64,000 nt of DNA from contig NZ_CP109137.1 in NCBI RefSeq assembly GCF_035918095.1, positions 682,001 to 746,000 of the forward strand, given 5' to 3'. Positions 1 to 8,378 of the stretch are shown here, piece by piece. Within the stretch, counting starts at the first letter, position 1. Each line of letters opens with the position of its first letter. The notes under the pieces were generated by a model that worked only from the letters and a program-made list of their open reading frames with translations, did no database searches and was not told the origin of the DNA. Position numbers and translations under genes: made by a program. Source of the stretch: Streptomyces sp. NBC_01750 (GTDB lineage: Bacteria; Actinomycetota; Actinomycetes; Streptomycetales; Streptomycetaceae).

Positions 1-56
1 TCCGGCCGGTCGTCCGGCCGGTCGGTGAACGCCTTGTCGTCGAAAAGGAACTTCAT
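1..56 (-). CDS. N-terminus of a probable alpha/beta hydrolase, cut by the window edge
   Basis: Only the first 18 codons are present, reading MKFLFDDKAFTDRPDDRP. The ATG at 56 follows a clear GGGAGGG ribosome site on the minus strand at about 62-68. The opening FLFDD..F resembles, from memory, the N-terminus of a family of actinobacterial alpha/beta hydrolases; that is too little to be sure. The final codons form a perfect 12-base tandem repeat (1-12 and 13-24). The gene is divergent from the TetR gene at 165, and both operators listed between them lie upstream of it, so it is the natural target of that repressor. Confidence 0.5.
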   Translation of the reverse strand, partial: MKFLFDDKAFTDRPDDRP

Positions 57-76
57 CAGGGACCCTCCCATCGGAA

Positions 77-94
77 CGGAACGGCACCGTTCCG
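77..94. promoter_or_regulatory. Palindromic TetR operator, site 1
   Basis: A perfect inverted repeat, CGGAACGG-CA-CCGTTCCG, lies in the divergent gap close to the minus-strand hydrolase start. The same arms recur at 126-145, and nothing else in the gap is repeated. A repressor encoded next door is the obvious ligand, but binding is inferred. Confidence 0.75.
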
Positions 95-125
95 AAGCAT
101 TGCGCGGAACGTACACCGGGAATTG

Positions 126-145
126 ACGGAACGCAACCGTTCCGT
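126..145. promoter_or_regulatory. Palindromic TetR operator, site 2
   Basis: ACGGAACG-CAAC-CGTTCCGT has perfect 8-base arms. It shares the core CGGAACG-N4-CGTTCCG with site 1 and ends only 19 bases before the TetR start codon. Occupancy would block the promoter of the regulator itself, so autorepression is likely. Confidence 0.75.
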
Positions 146-164
146 TCCGTGCTAATCTTCGATC

Positions 165-782
165 ATGGACACAAGCTCCGACAGCGATCTCGTCCGCCCT
201 GCCACCGGCGCCGCTCTCCTCCGGGAGTCCGTGACCGAGACGATCCGGCGGGCCATGTTCGAGGAGCTGGCGGAGACCGGGTACGCCCGTATGTCCATGG
301 AGGCCGTGACCCGCCGCGCGGGCGTCGGCAAGGCCGCGCTCTACCGCCGCTGGCCTTCCAAAGAGGCGATGGTGGTGGACCTTGTGTCCGAGATGGCCAC
401 CGAGCACATCCCCACCACGACTGACTCGGGGTCGCTGAGCGGCGATGTCGACAGATTCGTCAGGGAGACCATGAAGGCGCTGCGGCATCCGCTGGTGGGC
501 AGGATCATCCCCGATCTGCTGGCCGAGTCGGCCCGCAACAGCACCTTGCAGGAGGCCCTTCATCACGCGGTCCTCGGGCCGCGTCGCGCAGCCGTCGCGA
601 CACTCTTGCGCAGGGCGACGGAGCGTGGCGAGCTGCCGCCCGACATCGACACGAGCCTCGCCATCGACCTCTTCGGCGCCCCGCTGTACTTCCGCGTGCT
701 GGCCGTCGGCGGACCGACCGACGACGGCTATGTCACACGCCTCGTCAAGGCCATCGTGGCGGCCATCGCCGCCGGCCGCTGA
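165..782 (+). CDS. TetR-family transcriptional repressor
   Basis: A 205-residue protein of normal TetR length. The helix-turn-helix covers roughly residues 45-65, with the segment VTRRAGVGKAALYRRW followed by PSKEAMV, the usual TetR signature. The C-terminal ligand domain is not diagnostic. There is no ribosome site before the ATG; instead a TAATCT -10-like hexamer sits at 153-158, seven bases before the ATG, so the transcript may be leaderless. Two copies of a palindrome lie between it and the divergent hydrolase gene, so it probably represses itself and that gene. The ligand is unknown. Confidence 0.9.
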   Translation: MDTSSDSDLVRPATGAALLRESVTETIRRAMFEELAETGYARMSMEAVTRRAGVGKAALYRRWPSKEAMVVDLVSEMATEHIPTTTDSGSLSGDVDRFVRETMKALRHPLVGRIIPDLLAESARNSTLQEALHHAVLGPRRAAVATLLRRATERGELPPDIDTSLAIDLFGAPLYFRVLAVGGPTDDGYVTRLVKAIVAAIAAGR

Positions 783-791
783 CCGCGCCCC

Positions 792-2525
792 CTATTCGCG
801 GACGCCGCCCTGGCGCAGGAAACTTCGCAGCTTGGTGAGCGGCCATGTGTTGATGACGTCGTCCTTCGTCAGCCATCCGCGCTGCGCCGTGCCAACTCCG
901 TAGCGCATGTACGGCAGATGCGTGGTGGAGTGCGCGTCCGAGTTCACCGCGAACTTCACGCCGTACCGTTTCGCACGCAGGATGTCCTCGTCGCAGAGGT
1001 CGAGACGCTCCGGATGCGCGTTGATCTCCAGTGCGGTGCCCGTTCTCGCGCAGGCTTCGAAGACCGCGTCGAAGTCGGCGTCAATGCCGGGGCGCTTGCC
1101 TATCCGGCGCGTGGTGGGGTGTCCGATGACGGCGACGTTCGGGTTCTCGCAGGCGCGTACGAGCCGGCGCGTGAGCGCCTGTCGGCTCTGGTTGAAGTGT
1201 GAATGGACGGACGCCACGCACAGGTCGAATGCCTCCAGGAAGTCGTCGGGCCAGTCGACTTCCCCGTCCGGGCCGATGTTGAGTTCCGTTCCGTGCAGAA
1301 GCCGCATTCCGCGGTGCTTCCGGTCGAGCTCGCGTACGCGCTCGCGCTGCGCGAGGATCTTCTCGCTGGTCATGCGCTGCATATAGAGGTTCGGCGCGTG
1401 GTCGGTGATCGCGTAGTACGCGTAGCCACGCTCGGCAGCGGCGGCGACCATGTCCTCCAGTGGGGCGAGGCCGTCGGTGAGGTCGGTGTGGGTGTGCAGG
1501 TCGCCCCTGATGTCGTTCTCGTCCAGGAGGTCGGGGAGTTCGCCGCGCATTCCTGCCGCGATCTCTCCCCGGTCCTCACGCAGGGGCGGCGGGATCCAGG
1601 GCAGGCCGAGCCGGGCGTAGATGTCCTCCTCAGCGTCCGCGGTGATCCTCTTGCCGCTCTTGGCGTGGAAGAGTCCGTACTCGGAGAGCTTGAGCTTGCG
1701 GCGTACCGCGATCTCGCGGGTGCGGATGTTGTGCGCCTTGGACCCGGTGAAGTACTGCAGTCCCGCTCCCCAGGAAGCGAGCGGAAGGACCCGCAGATCC
1801 ACCTGGAGCCCCTTGTCGGTACGGATGGACATCTTCTTCTCCCCGTGCGTGATGACCTCGGCCGCGTACGGAAGCCTGCTCAGGGCCTCCATGAACAGCG
1901 CCGACCGCTCCGCCGCCACCAGGATGTCGATGTCCCCGATCGTCTCCCTCATACGGCGCAGCGATCCCGCGTAGGCGCACCGTTCGCATCCGGGGATTCC
2001 CGACAGTTCGGAGACGATCTGCTCCGCGATGTCCATGGCGGCGCTGATGAGGATCCGGCCGTCGCCGGCCTCCTGCATCAGGGAGATGCCGTGGAGGATG
2101 CTCTCCTCCGTCTTCTCACCGAAACCTTTCAGGTCGCGCAGCTTCTCCTCGCGGATGGCGTCCAGCAGCTGGTCCACAGAGGTGATCTCCAGCTCCTCGT
2201 ACAAGGCCATGGCCTTCTTGGGCCCGAGCATGGGGATGGTCATGAGCTCGCGGACGCCGGCGGGGATCGATGCCCTGGTCTCCTCGATGGTGGCGACATG
2301 GCCGGACTGCAGATGCTCGAGGATCTTGTCCGCGATCGATCTGCCGACGTTGGGGATGTCCCGCAGGCCCTTGGCGTCGAGCTTCGAGACGTCCGCGTGG
2401 TAGCCGCCGACGGCACGGGCGGCCTTTTCGTAGGCACGCGCCTTGAAGGCATCACCACCACTGATCGCGATCAGGTCGGCGTACTCCTGAAGGAGCGACG
2501 CGACCTCCTCGTTGGCTCGGGCCAT
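792..2525 (-). CDS. polX: PolX-family DNA polymerase with C-terminal PHP domain
   Basis: A 577-residue protein with the full bacterial PolX layout. An N-terminal helix-hairpin-helix region covers residues 1-150 with DIPNVGRSIADKI and GFGEKTEESI. The polymerase palm has GSLRR at 187-191, the catalytic pair DID at 198-200 and a third Asp in VDLRV near 243. A PHP domain from about 340 shows DLHTHTD, ITDHAPN, GTELN, HSHFN, GHPTTRR, NAHPERL and NSDAHS, all the expected metal ligands. Such enzymes fill gaps in base-excision or break repair, and the PHP domain supplies 3'-5' exonuclease or AP-endonuclease activity; both are family knowledge. The ATG at 2525 lies downstream of GGAGGACCCTGGGGGT. It ends 10 bases past the convergent TetR gene. 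Confidence 0.95.
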   Translation of the reverse strand: MARANEEVASLLQEYADLIAISGGDAFKARAYEKAARAVGGYHADVSKLDAKGLRDIPNVGRSIADKILEHLQSGHVATIEETRASIPAGVRELMTIPMLGPKKAMALYEELEITSVDQLLDAIREEKLRDLKGFGEKTEESILHGISLMQEAGDGRILISAAMDIAEQIVSELSGIPGCERCAYAGSLRRMRETIGDIDILVAAERSALFMEALSRLPYAAEVITHGEKKMSIRTDKGLQVDLRVLPLASWGAGLQYFTGSKAHNIRTREIAVRRKLKLSEYGLFHAKSGKRITADAEEDIYARLGLPWIPPPLREDRGEIAAGMRGELPDLLDENDIRGDLHTHTDLTDGLAPLEDMVAAAAERGYAYYAITDHAPNLYMQRMTSEKILAQRERVRELDRKHRGMRLLHGTELNIGPDGEVDWPDDFLEAFDLCVASVHSHFNQSRQALTRRLVRACENPNVAVIGHPTTRRIGKRPGIDADFDAVFEACARTGTALEINAHPERLDLCDEDILRAKRYGVKFAVNSDAHSTTHLPYMRYGVGTAQRGWLTKDDVINTWPLTKLRSFLRQGGVRE

Positions 2526-2807
2526 ACCCCCAGGGTCCTCCGATACCGCCGGACAGGCATGCCTGGGCGCGGCCGACCCTGTTCACGTGCAGCGCGACAC
2601 AGAACTTCCGCCGGCGCGTGCCGGAGCGCCTTCGGCCCGGGTCAACGCGGCCGGGTCTCCCGGGCGCCCTCCCCACGGTGCGCCCTCCGGGTCGAGCTCT
2701 CGCAGTCCGGAGCAGGAACCGTCCGTGACGGCCGACGCGCGGCGACCCAGCGGCACGGCTCGCCGGGCGGTGCGGCGCTGAGCCACGGTGAGGTGTATTC
2801 AGGGTTC

Positions 2808-3968
2808 ATGGGTTCTCGACTACTTCGTGGGGACGAGCGCTGGTCGCGGATGCAGGGGCATGCCCTGGTGGCCGTACCGCTTGCGCTGATCGCCATCGTC
2901 ACGGTGGTCGACGTGCTGGCTCCGCCCGATGTCCACCTCGGCCCCTTCCTCGTCGCCGCACCTGCTGTCACGGCGTCCTTCGCAGGTCCTCGGACGACGG
3001 GCCTCATCGGCGCGGTAGCCGTGCTGGCCCAAGCGGTGGTCGCGATGACGCGCACCACCCTCACCGACCTGAACCACACCCTTCAGATCATTGCCCTGAT
3101 CCTGATCTCGGTGTTCGTGACCTTCCTCGCCCATCTGCGGGAACGGCACGAGAAGGAACTGATCCAGCTGCGCTCGGTGGCACAGGCGGCGCAGGAGGTG
3201 GTGCTGCGGCCGCTTCCCCACCGGATCGGCTCATTGCGCATCGCCTACGTGTATCTGGCCGCCGAAGCAGAGGCGCAGATCGGCGGCGACCTGTATGCCG
3301 CCGCCCGCACAGCCCGCGGAACCAGGCTCATCATCGGTGACGTGCGGGGCAAAGGCCTGGAGGCGATCGGGGACGCAGCTCTCCTCCTCGGCGCCTTCCG
3401 GGCGGCCGCCCACCGGCAGGCCGACCTGCCGGTGTTGGTGGCGTATCTGGAGGGGACCATCTCCTCGGACCTGACCAACCCCGGAGCCCCGGGCAGCGAT
3501 ATCGAGGGTCCCAGCGAAGCATTCATCACCGCTGCCGTGCTCGATATCCCCGACGACGAGTCGACCCTGAACATGATCAACTGCGGGCACCCCCCGCCCC
3601 TGCTGCTGCGCGGTGGCCGCATCACCCCGCTCGAAGTCAGCCACCCGGCACCGCCGCTGGGACTCACCGAATTCGTGCAGTCCGCCTTCGCCGCGGAGGC
3701 CTTCGCCTTCGAGGTCGGCGACATCGTCCTGCTCTACACGGACGGCGTCATCGAGGCCCGCGACAGGGCCGGCACGTTCTACCCCCTGGCTGAACGGGTG
3801 GCCGCCTGGTCCGGCAAGGGACCTCATGCGCTGCTGAGTTACCTGTGCAACGATCTTCTCAGCCATGCGGGCGGGCATCTGGACGACGACGCTGCCATGG
3901 TGGCGATCGAACGTCTGCCGGCAGACGCAAGCAGCAATGGGGCACGTGGCCTCAGCAGCGGGCTGTAG
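2808..3968 (+). CDS. Membrane-anchored PP2C (SpoIIE-type) protein phosphatase
   Basis: A 386-residue protein. Residues 18-110 hold three to four hydrophobic segments, followed by a short charged linker (LRERHEKELIQLRSVAQAAQE). The rest is an SpoIIE-type PP2C domain: IGGDLYAA at 158-165 and GDVRGKG at 177-183 supply metal-binding acids, then NCGHPPPLLL, YTDGVIEARD and DDDAAMVAIE. Such enzymes dephosphorylate STAS anti-anti-sigma factors and so release sigma factors; the partner here is unknown. The short membrane domain with no loop over 30 residues suggests sensing within the bilayer. The reading frame is open far upstream, but that part is antisense to polX; the ATG at 2808 begins the recognisable protein. 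Divergent from polX across 282 bases. Confidence 0.9.
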   Translation: MGSRLLRGDERWSRMQGHALVAVPLALIAIVTVVDVLAPPDVHLGPFLVAAPAVTASFAGPRTTGLIGAVAVLAQAVVAMTRTTLTDLNHTLQIIALILISVFVTFLAHLRERHEKELIQLRSVAQAAQEVVLRPLPHRIGSLRIAYVYLAAEAEAQIGGDLYAAARTARGTRLIIGDVRGKGLEAIGDAALLLGAFRAAAHRQADLPVLVAYLEGTISSDLTNPGAPGSDIEGPSEAFITAAVLDIPDDESTLNMINCGHPPPLLLRGGRITPLEVSHPAPPLGLTEFVQSAFAAEAFAFEVGDIVLLYTDGVIEARDRAGTFYPLAERVAAWSGKGPHALLSYLCNDLLSHAGGHLDDDAAMVAIERLPADASSNGARGLSSGL

Positions 3969-4010
3969 GCCCAGCCGTGCCGGAGGATCTCGTCAGGCCG
4001 GCGGCCGTCG

Positions 4011-5447
4011 TCATGGTGCCGACGAACGGCTGTCCTGGATGCGGCGCCAAGGCCGGTCGGCCTCCAACGCGAACGCGACTTCCAGCAGCGTGCGTTCGTC
4101 GCCGTTCCGGGCGGAGAACATCACCCCGATGGGCAGGCCGTCCTCGGTCGCGAGGCGCGCGGGCAGGGAGATCGCCGGGCTGCCGACCACATTGTTCAAC
4201 GGAGTGAAGGCAACGTAGGAGGTCAGCCGCTCGATCAGCGTCTCGTACGGCACATCGGGGCTGAGGTGGCCCAGTCGAGGCGTGGTGTGCGAGAGCACCG
4301 GCGAAAGGATGAGGTCGTGGTCGCGGAAGGCCGCCGCGTACGCCTCGCGGGAGCGGCTCAGCCGCCGCAGCACCGCCGGAGTGCTGCCCAGCCGACGCCG
4401 GTAGTGGGCACGCAGACCCTGGCTGAGACCGTCCATGCGGCGCCGGTCGAAGTGCCGGTCCAGCCGCTTGCCCGTGACGCCCACGAGGAAGGACAGCAAG
4501 CCCCAGTACGTAATGAAGTCCTGGGCGAAGCGTTCGTCCAATGAGATCCCCACCGGCTCAACGCTGTGCCCCAGCTTCTCCAGCGCGGTCGCGGTGTCCG
4601 TCACGGCGGCCCGGGTGGCGGCGTCCGTGATGGCGCCGGCCGGGGAATCGAGCAACAGGCCGATACGCAGACGACGTCGTGACGGGCCCTCCACCAGTCC
4701 GAGCGGTGGCAGCTTCGGGTTGCGCCAGTACTTCTCCGCGGCTGCGAAGAACATGGCGGTATCCCGTACGGATCGGCTCAGTACCCCGTCACTGACCAGG
4801 TTGATGGGCAGCGTCCGGCCTTCTTCGTTGGCGACCAGTCTGCCCCGGGTGGCCTTGAGGCCGACCAGCCCGCAGCAGGCGGCGGGGATGCGGATGGAAC
4901 CGCCGCCGTCGTTGGCGTGCGCGATCGGGACGGCGCCGGCGGCCACCAGCGCAGCGCTGCCACCCGATGAGCCGCCCGAAGAGTGCCCCGTGTGCCAGGG
5001 GTTGCACACGGGTGCCGCGTTCTCGAACTCGGTGGTGGCGTTGAAGCCGAACTCCGGCAGCCGGGTCTTGCCGAGCACCGTCACGCCGGTGCTGAGGAAC
5101 TGCCGCGCGAACGGCGCATGCCGCCGCGCCGGGCGCGCCACGTACGCGGCGCTGCCGAAGCCCGTTGGCAGGCCGCGATAATCGACGTTGTCCTTGATGA
5201 AGCTCGGCACTCCCGCGAAAGCCCCGGACCCGCCTGCGGCGGCAGCCACGGCCCGCTCGTACGCCGGGACTTGAACGGCGTGCAGATCCCCGCCGACCTT
5301 GCGCACCCGCTCCACGGCGGCCCGTGCCACCTCGACCGGGTCGGCTTCTCCGGCGCGGATCAGCTCGGCCATGCTCACGGCGTCGTGCTCGCCGAGCACG
5401 TCGTCGCCGAAGGCATGGACAACGGTCGCGCTCAGGGGATCGCTCAC
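4011..5447 (-). CDS. Amidase-signature family hydrolase
   Basis: A 478-residue amidase (usual family length 450-500). The Ser-cisSer-Lys triad is visible: Lys85 in SFIKDN, the cis-Ser near 160 in GHSSGGSSGGSAA, and the nucleophile Ser near 184 in DGGGSIR. The family cleaves amide bonds of diverse substrates, so the substrate cannot be named. There is no signal peptide, so it is cytoplasmic. An ATG lies 63 bases upstream in frame, but the GTG at 5447 is preferred because it follows GGAGG with a five-base spacer (GGAGGTCCATGTG). It stands alone, convergent with the phosphatase gene at 2808. Confidence 0.92.
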   Translation of the reverse strand: MSDPLSATVVHAFGDDVLGEHDAVSMAELIRAGEADPVEVARAAVERVRKVGGDLHAVQVPAYERAVAAAAGGSGAFAGVPSFIKDNVDYRGLPTGFGSAAYVARPARRHAPFARQFLSTGVTVLGKTRLPEFGFNATTEFENAAPVCNPWHTGHSSGGSSGGSAALVAAGAVPIAHANDGGGSIRIPAACCGLVGLKATRGRLVANEEGRTLPINLVSDGVLSRSVRDTAMFFAAAEKYWRNPKLPPLGLVEGPSRRRLRIGLLLDSPAGAITDAATRAAVTDTATALEKLGHSVEPVGISLDERFAQDFITYWGLLSFLVGVTGKRLDRHFDRRRMDGLSQGLRAHYRRRLGSTPAVLRRLSRSREAYAAAFRDHDLILSPVLSHTTPRLGHLSPDVPYETLIERLTSYVAFTPLNNVVGSPAISLPARLATEDGLPIGVMFSARNGDERTLLEVAFALEADRPWRRIQDSRSSAP

Positions 5448-5622
5448 ATGGACCTCCGCCACGATTGTCGGGACGCGATCAACGCTATGCCGAACGTGTG
5501 TCGGCCACAACGGTCCCGCCTCTGACCATGGCGACCCATCATGTGGCGGAACATCACGAGAGCATGCAAGGGGTGATGCGCCGGCAGGCCGTCACCCGAC
5601 CGCGTGCGCCGACGCCACGCAC

Positions 5623-6972
5623 TCATGATCCTGCCTGAACGCCGGCCGCCGTGGTGCGTTCGCCCTCCCGGTCGTCCGCGAGGAACTCCACCAGTGCCAT
5701 CACGAAGAGCCAGACCAGCGCGATGCCGACGACAACCCACGCCGTCGGGTAGCTCCACAGGATGTACGTCAGTACGGCCAGGCCGACCAGGACCCAGGTG
5801 ATCCACGTGCGGTGGTGACGGATGAACGGTCCGACCGGGCCGGTGCGCATACCGACCCGGTCGGCGGAGGCCCGGACGGCGCCGATGCCGGAGTGCCACG
5901 ACTGCCGGACGAACGTCGCCCACCGGCCGGGACCGCTCAGCCAGGCGGCCAGTGCGATCACCACGCCGAGCGTCACGGTCATACGGACCGTGGTGCGCAG
6001 ATAGCGCGTGAGGGTGTCGTAGACGGACTCGGCCGCGGGCTGCGAGACGCTGTCGGGCAGCGCGTTCAGATACACCACGCGGAAGATGGTCAGGCTCCCG
6101 CCGAGCAGCAGCATGGCGAACGCGAAGGCGAGCGCGGCGACGACGAGAACGCGCCGGCGGTGAGTGGACAGCAGGACCCCGGCGGCGATGAGCACCAAGG
6201 CGAGCACAGGCAGCCAGAACCCGGCGATCTGCAGGATCCGGAAGTACGTCTTGACCTTGCCGATGTTGTCGGCGCGCAGCACCGTGAAGTTGGTGTGCAC
6301 CTCGGGGATCTTTGCGGCAACCGTCATTCCTTGGGCGACGAGGCGCTGTTTGACCTGGTCGACGACCGGGCCGAGATCGACGGTCACCGAGTCGTTGTTG
6401 ATCTTCACCGCGCCGCCGCCGCTGCCCGTCAGGGCTTTTTCGACGGCCGCGTGGATCCGTCGGTTGGCCTGGATCCAGATCTTGTCGAAGGTGTCGGAGG
6501 CGATGACATCCACCGCTTTGTCGTGGACGAAGCTGCGGACGGCGCTCTCCAGGGAGTCGCCGAGTTTGCCGAGTGCCTTCTCGGCGAGGGGCCGGTCCGC
6601 GGGCGCCACGCCCTCCAGCAGTTTCGGCAGGTCGATGTATTTCATCACCGCATCGGTGACCCGAGTCGCAGCGGCGTTCTGGATGTCGGGATCGGAGGCG
6701 AGCGGGGCGACCGTGTCGACGTAGCGGTCCGTGTCGCCGATCTCGTCCGCCGACCAGGCGGCGACAGCGGCCAGCGGGGCGAGGACGCAGCCGATGACGA
6801 TGAGCAGCGCGGCGAAGAAGGACCGCCACCGGTGGTGGGGAGCCCGGGCCGCCTTGCCGGCCTCCAGCGCGGCGATACGTGCCCGCAGTTGCTCAAGGTC
6901 CTTGCGTTCGTCGTCGGCGCTCGAAGCATCGTGACGTTCCCCGCCGGGGCCCGCTGATCCGTCGTTCGGCAT
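5623..6972 (-). CDS. Multi-pass membrane protein with large external domain
   Basis: A 449-residue protein of unknown function. A short charged coiled-coil-like segment (residues 21-41) precedes a membrane span at 51-73. Residues 74-245 form a soluble loop, predicted outside the cell, with GDTDRYVDTVAPLASDP and alternating helical stretches. Further spans follow at about 250-268, 274-296, 331-346 and two between 380 and 425. Proteins with this pattern are common and unassigned in actinomycetes. The ATG at 6972 follows GGGAGG with eight bases between. The reading frame is open about 450 bases farther upstream, but no ribosome site supports an earlier start. Confidence 0.8.
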   Translation of the reverse strand: MPNDGSAGPGGERHDASSADDERKDLEQLRARIAALEAGKAARAPHHRWRSFFAALLIVIGCVLAPLAAVAAWSADEIGDTDRYVDTVAPLASDPDIQNAAATRVTDAVMKYIDLPKLLEGVAPADRPLAEKALGKLGDSLESAVRSFVHDKAVDVIASDTFDKIWIQANRRIHAAVEKALTGSGGGAVKINNDSVTVDLGPVVDQVKQRLVAQGMTVAAKIPEVHTNFTVLRADNIGKVKTYFRILQIAGFWLPVLALVLIAAGVLLSTHRRRVLVVAALAFAFAMLLLGGSLTIFRVVYLNALPDSVSQPAAESVYDTLTRYLRTTVRMTVTLGVVIALAAWLSGPGRWATFVRQSWHSGIGAVRASADRVGMRTGPVGPFIRHHRTWITWVLVGLAVLTYILWSYPTAWVVVGIALVWLFVMALVEFLADDREGERTTAAGVQAGS

Positions 6973-7345
6973 GGCGCGACCTCCCGTGCAGGTGGGTTCA
7001 AGGCCAGCAGACCCCGGAGCGCAGCCACGCGCGAACGCTCGGCGACCGTAAGGGTGAACGGCAGATGTGGCGCTCAGGGGACGGCGGCGCCTCAGGGCGA
7101 TGCCCGGCCGGGCGGCTTCAGTGCCGCGGCACGGCGGACCCCTTCTCGCGAGCGCACCCTCACTGCCGTGACTCGGGCGGGATTCACGATCGACCTCGAT
7201 CTGTGGCCTGCTCCGTGGCGATGAGCAGGGCTGACTCCACGATGGGCTGGTCGAGGTTGAGTCCGAAACGCGTGAGCGCCGTGCCGATCCGGCGGCGGGG
7301 GCGAGAGCACGGAGCGCTGGTGCGCTGGTGCGCTGCGTTCCGGTG
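6973..7345. other. 373-base gap with a possible gene remnant
   Basis: No complete gene is present. On the minus strand an open stretch ending at a TGA at 7184-7186 reads RRRIGTALTRFGLNLDQP followed by IVESALLIATEQATD, with coding-like third positions over about 7184-7290. It has no start codon and no ribosome site, so it may be the C-terminal remnant of a lost gene. The rest of the gap shows nothing recognisable. Confidence 0.3.
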
Positions 7346-8317
7346 CTAGGTCCAGGGGAGCTGGGACCTGCGGGACCAATAGGTGTGCGGGGTCTCGGCG
7401 AGATCGGCGAGCTGGGCACGTTGGTCGGTGCTGAGGCTCACATGGGTCGCGAGCAGGTTGGCAGCGAGCTGGCCGGTTGTCGCCGCCCCGGACAGGACGA
7501 GGCGGGCCCAGGGATGGCGGAGTGCGGCGGCCATGGCGATGGCGTCGCATGAGGTGTGCGCAGCCTCCGCGATCGAGGCGAGGACGGGGTGAGCGAGGTG
7601 GGGCTGGGCCAGTTGGCCATTGGCGAGTGCTTCCTTGACGATGACCGTGCGGCCGGCGTCGTACGCCTCGGCCAGTGCCGGTCCGGCGGACGGCTCCAGC
7701 AGGTTCCAGGTGGCCTGCACGCTGCGGAACAGGGGTTCGCCGTCGACGGCGATGTCCAGGGCGGCGCGGATGGCGTCGCGCTGATTCGGGCCGCTCGTGG
7801 TCAGACCCACGGTGACTCCCTGCGCGGCCAGTTCGGCAAGGCGGTGGTGCAGGGCGGTGTCGGTGAGGGCGGTGCTGTCGGGCGTGACCGAGTGGACCTG
7901 GTAGAGGTCGAGCCGTCCGCCGAGAAGGGATCGGGTCTCGCCGAGCTGCCGGTCGTAGGTGCGGATGCTGTGGTCCTTGACCTCGTGGGTCGGGGAGTCA
8001 ACGCGCCAGTCAGCCGTGTACGTGTAGCCCCACTTGCTGCCGACGAGCAGGTCCCGGGGCTTGCCGCGGCTGTTCAGCCAGTCGGCGAGGAACTCCTCGG
8101 CGCGCCCGTAGGAGCGGGCGGTGTCGACGTAGCGGATGCCGCGCTCGTAGGCGAGGTCGAGGAGTTCGTGCGCCCGGCGCCGCATCGCGGCGACGGTGCG
8201 CTCGCCCGGCAGATCCGTTTCCCGGCCGAGGGTGATGTAGCCGGGTCGGCCGACCGCGGCCAGACCCAGCCCCATCCGTTCGATCGGCGCCCGGGGAGGT
8301 CCGGGGGACATCGGCAT
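7346..8317 (-). CDS. Aldo/keto reductase
   Basis: A protein of about 323 residues. The AKR catalytic tetrad is visible with this start: Asp65 and Tyr70 in RYVDTARSYGRAEEF, Lys95 in VGSKWGY and His142 in LYQVHS. The C-terminal part keeps the barrel (RTVIVKEALANG). It would reduce carbonyls with NADPH in the cytosol; the substrate is unknown. The start is uncertain: the frame stays open to a GTG at 8401, which would overlap the upstream SDR gene by 23 bases; the ATG at 8317 has a weak GGAAGAG upstream. It lies directly downstream of the SDR gene on the same strand, so the two redox enzymes are probably cotranscribed. Confidence 0.88.
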   Translation of the reverse strand: MPMSPGPPRAPIERMGLGLAAVGRPGYITLGRETDLPGERTVAAMRRRAHELLDLAYERGIRYVDTARSYGRAEEFLADWLNSRGKPRDLLVGSKWGYTYTADWRVDSPTHEVKDHSIRTYDRQLGETRSLLGGRLDLYQVHSVTPDSTALTDTALHHRLAELAAQGVTVGLTTSGPNQRDAIRAALDIAVDGEPLFRSVQATWNLLEPSAGPALAEAYDAGRTVIVKEALANGQLAQPHLAHPVLASIAEAAHTSCDAIAMAAALRHPWARLVLSGAATTGQLAANLLATHVSLSTDQRAQLADLAETPHTYWSRRSQLPWT

Positions 8318-8378
8318 GGACGGCGGCTCTTCCAGTGCGGTGGCGGGTGGGCCGGGCGGGCGCCGGCCCCGTGGGCGA

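Noticed and set aside
1203..2807. Long plus-strand open frame in front of the membrane phosphatase
   Set aside because: It is antisense to polX, shows no domain, and the phosphatase has a sensible ATG at 2808.
5448..5510. Upstream ATG start for the amidase
   Set aside because: No ribosome site; the GTG at 5447 has GGAGG at ideal spacing and fits the family N-terminus.
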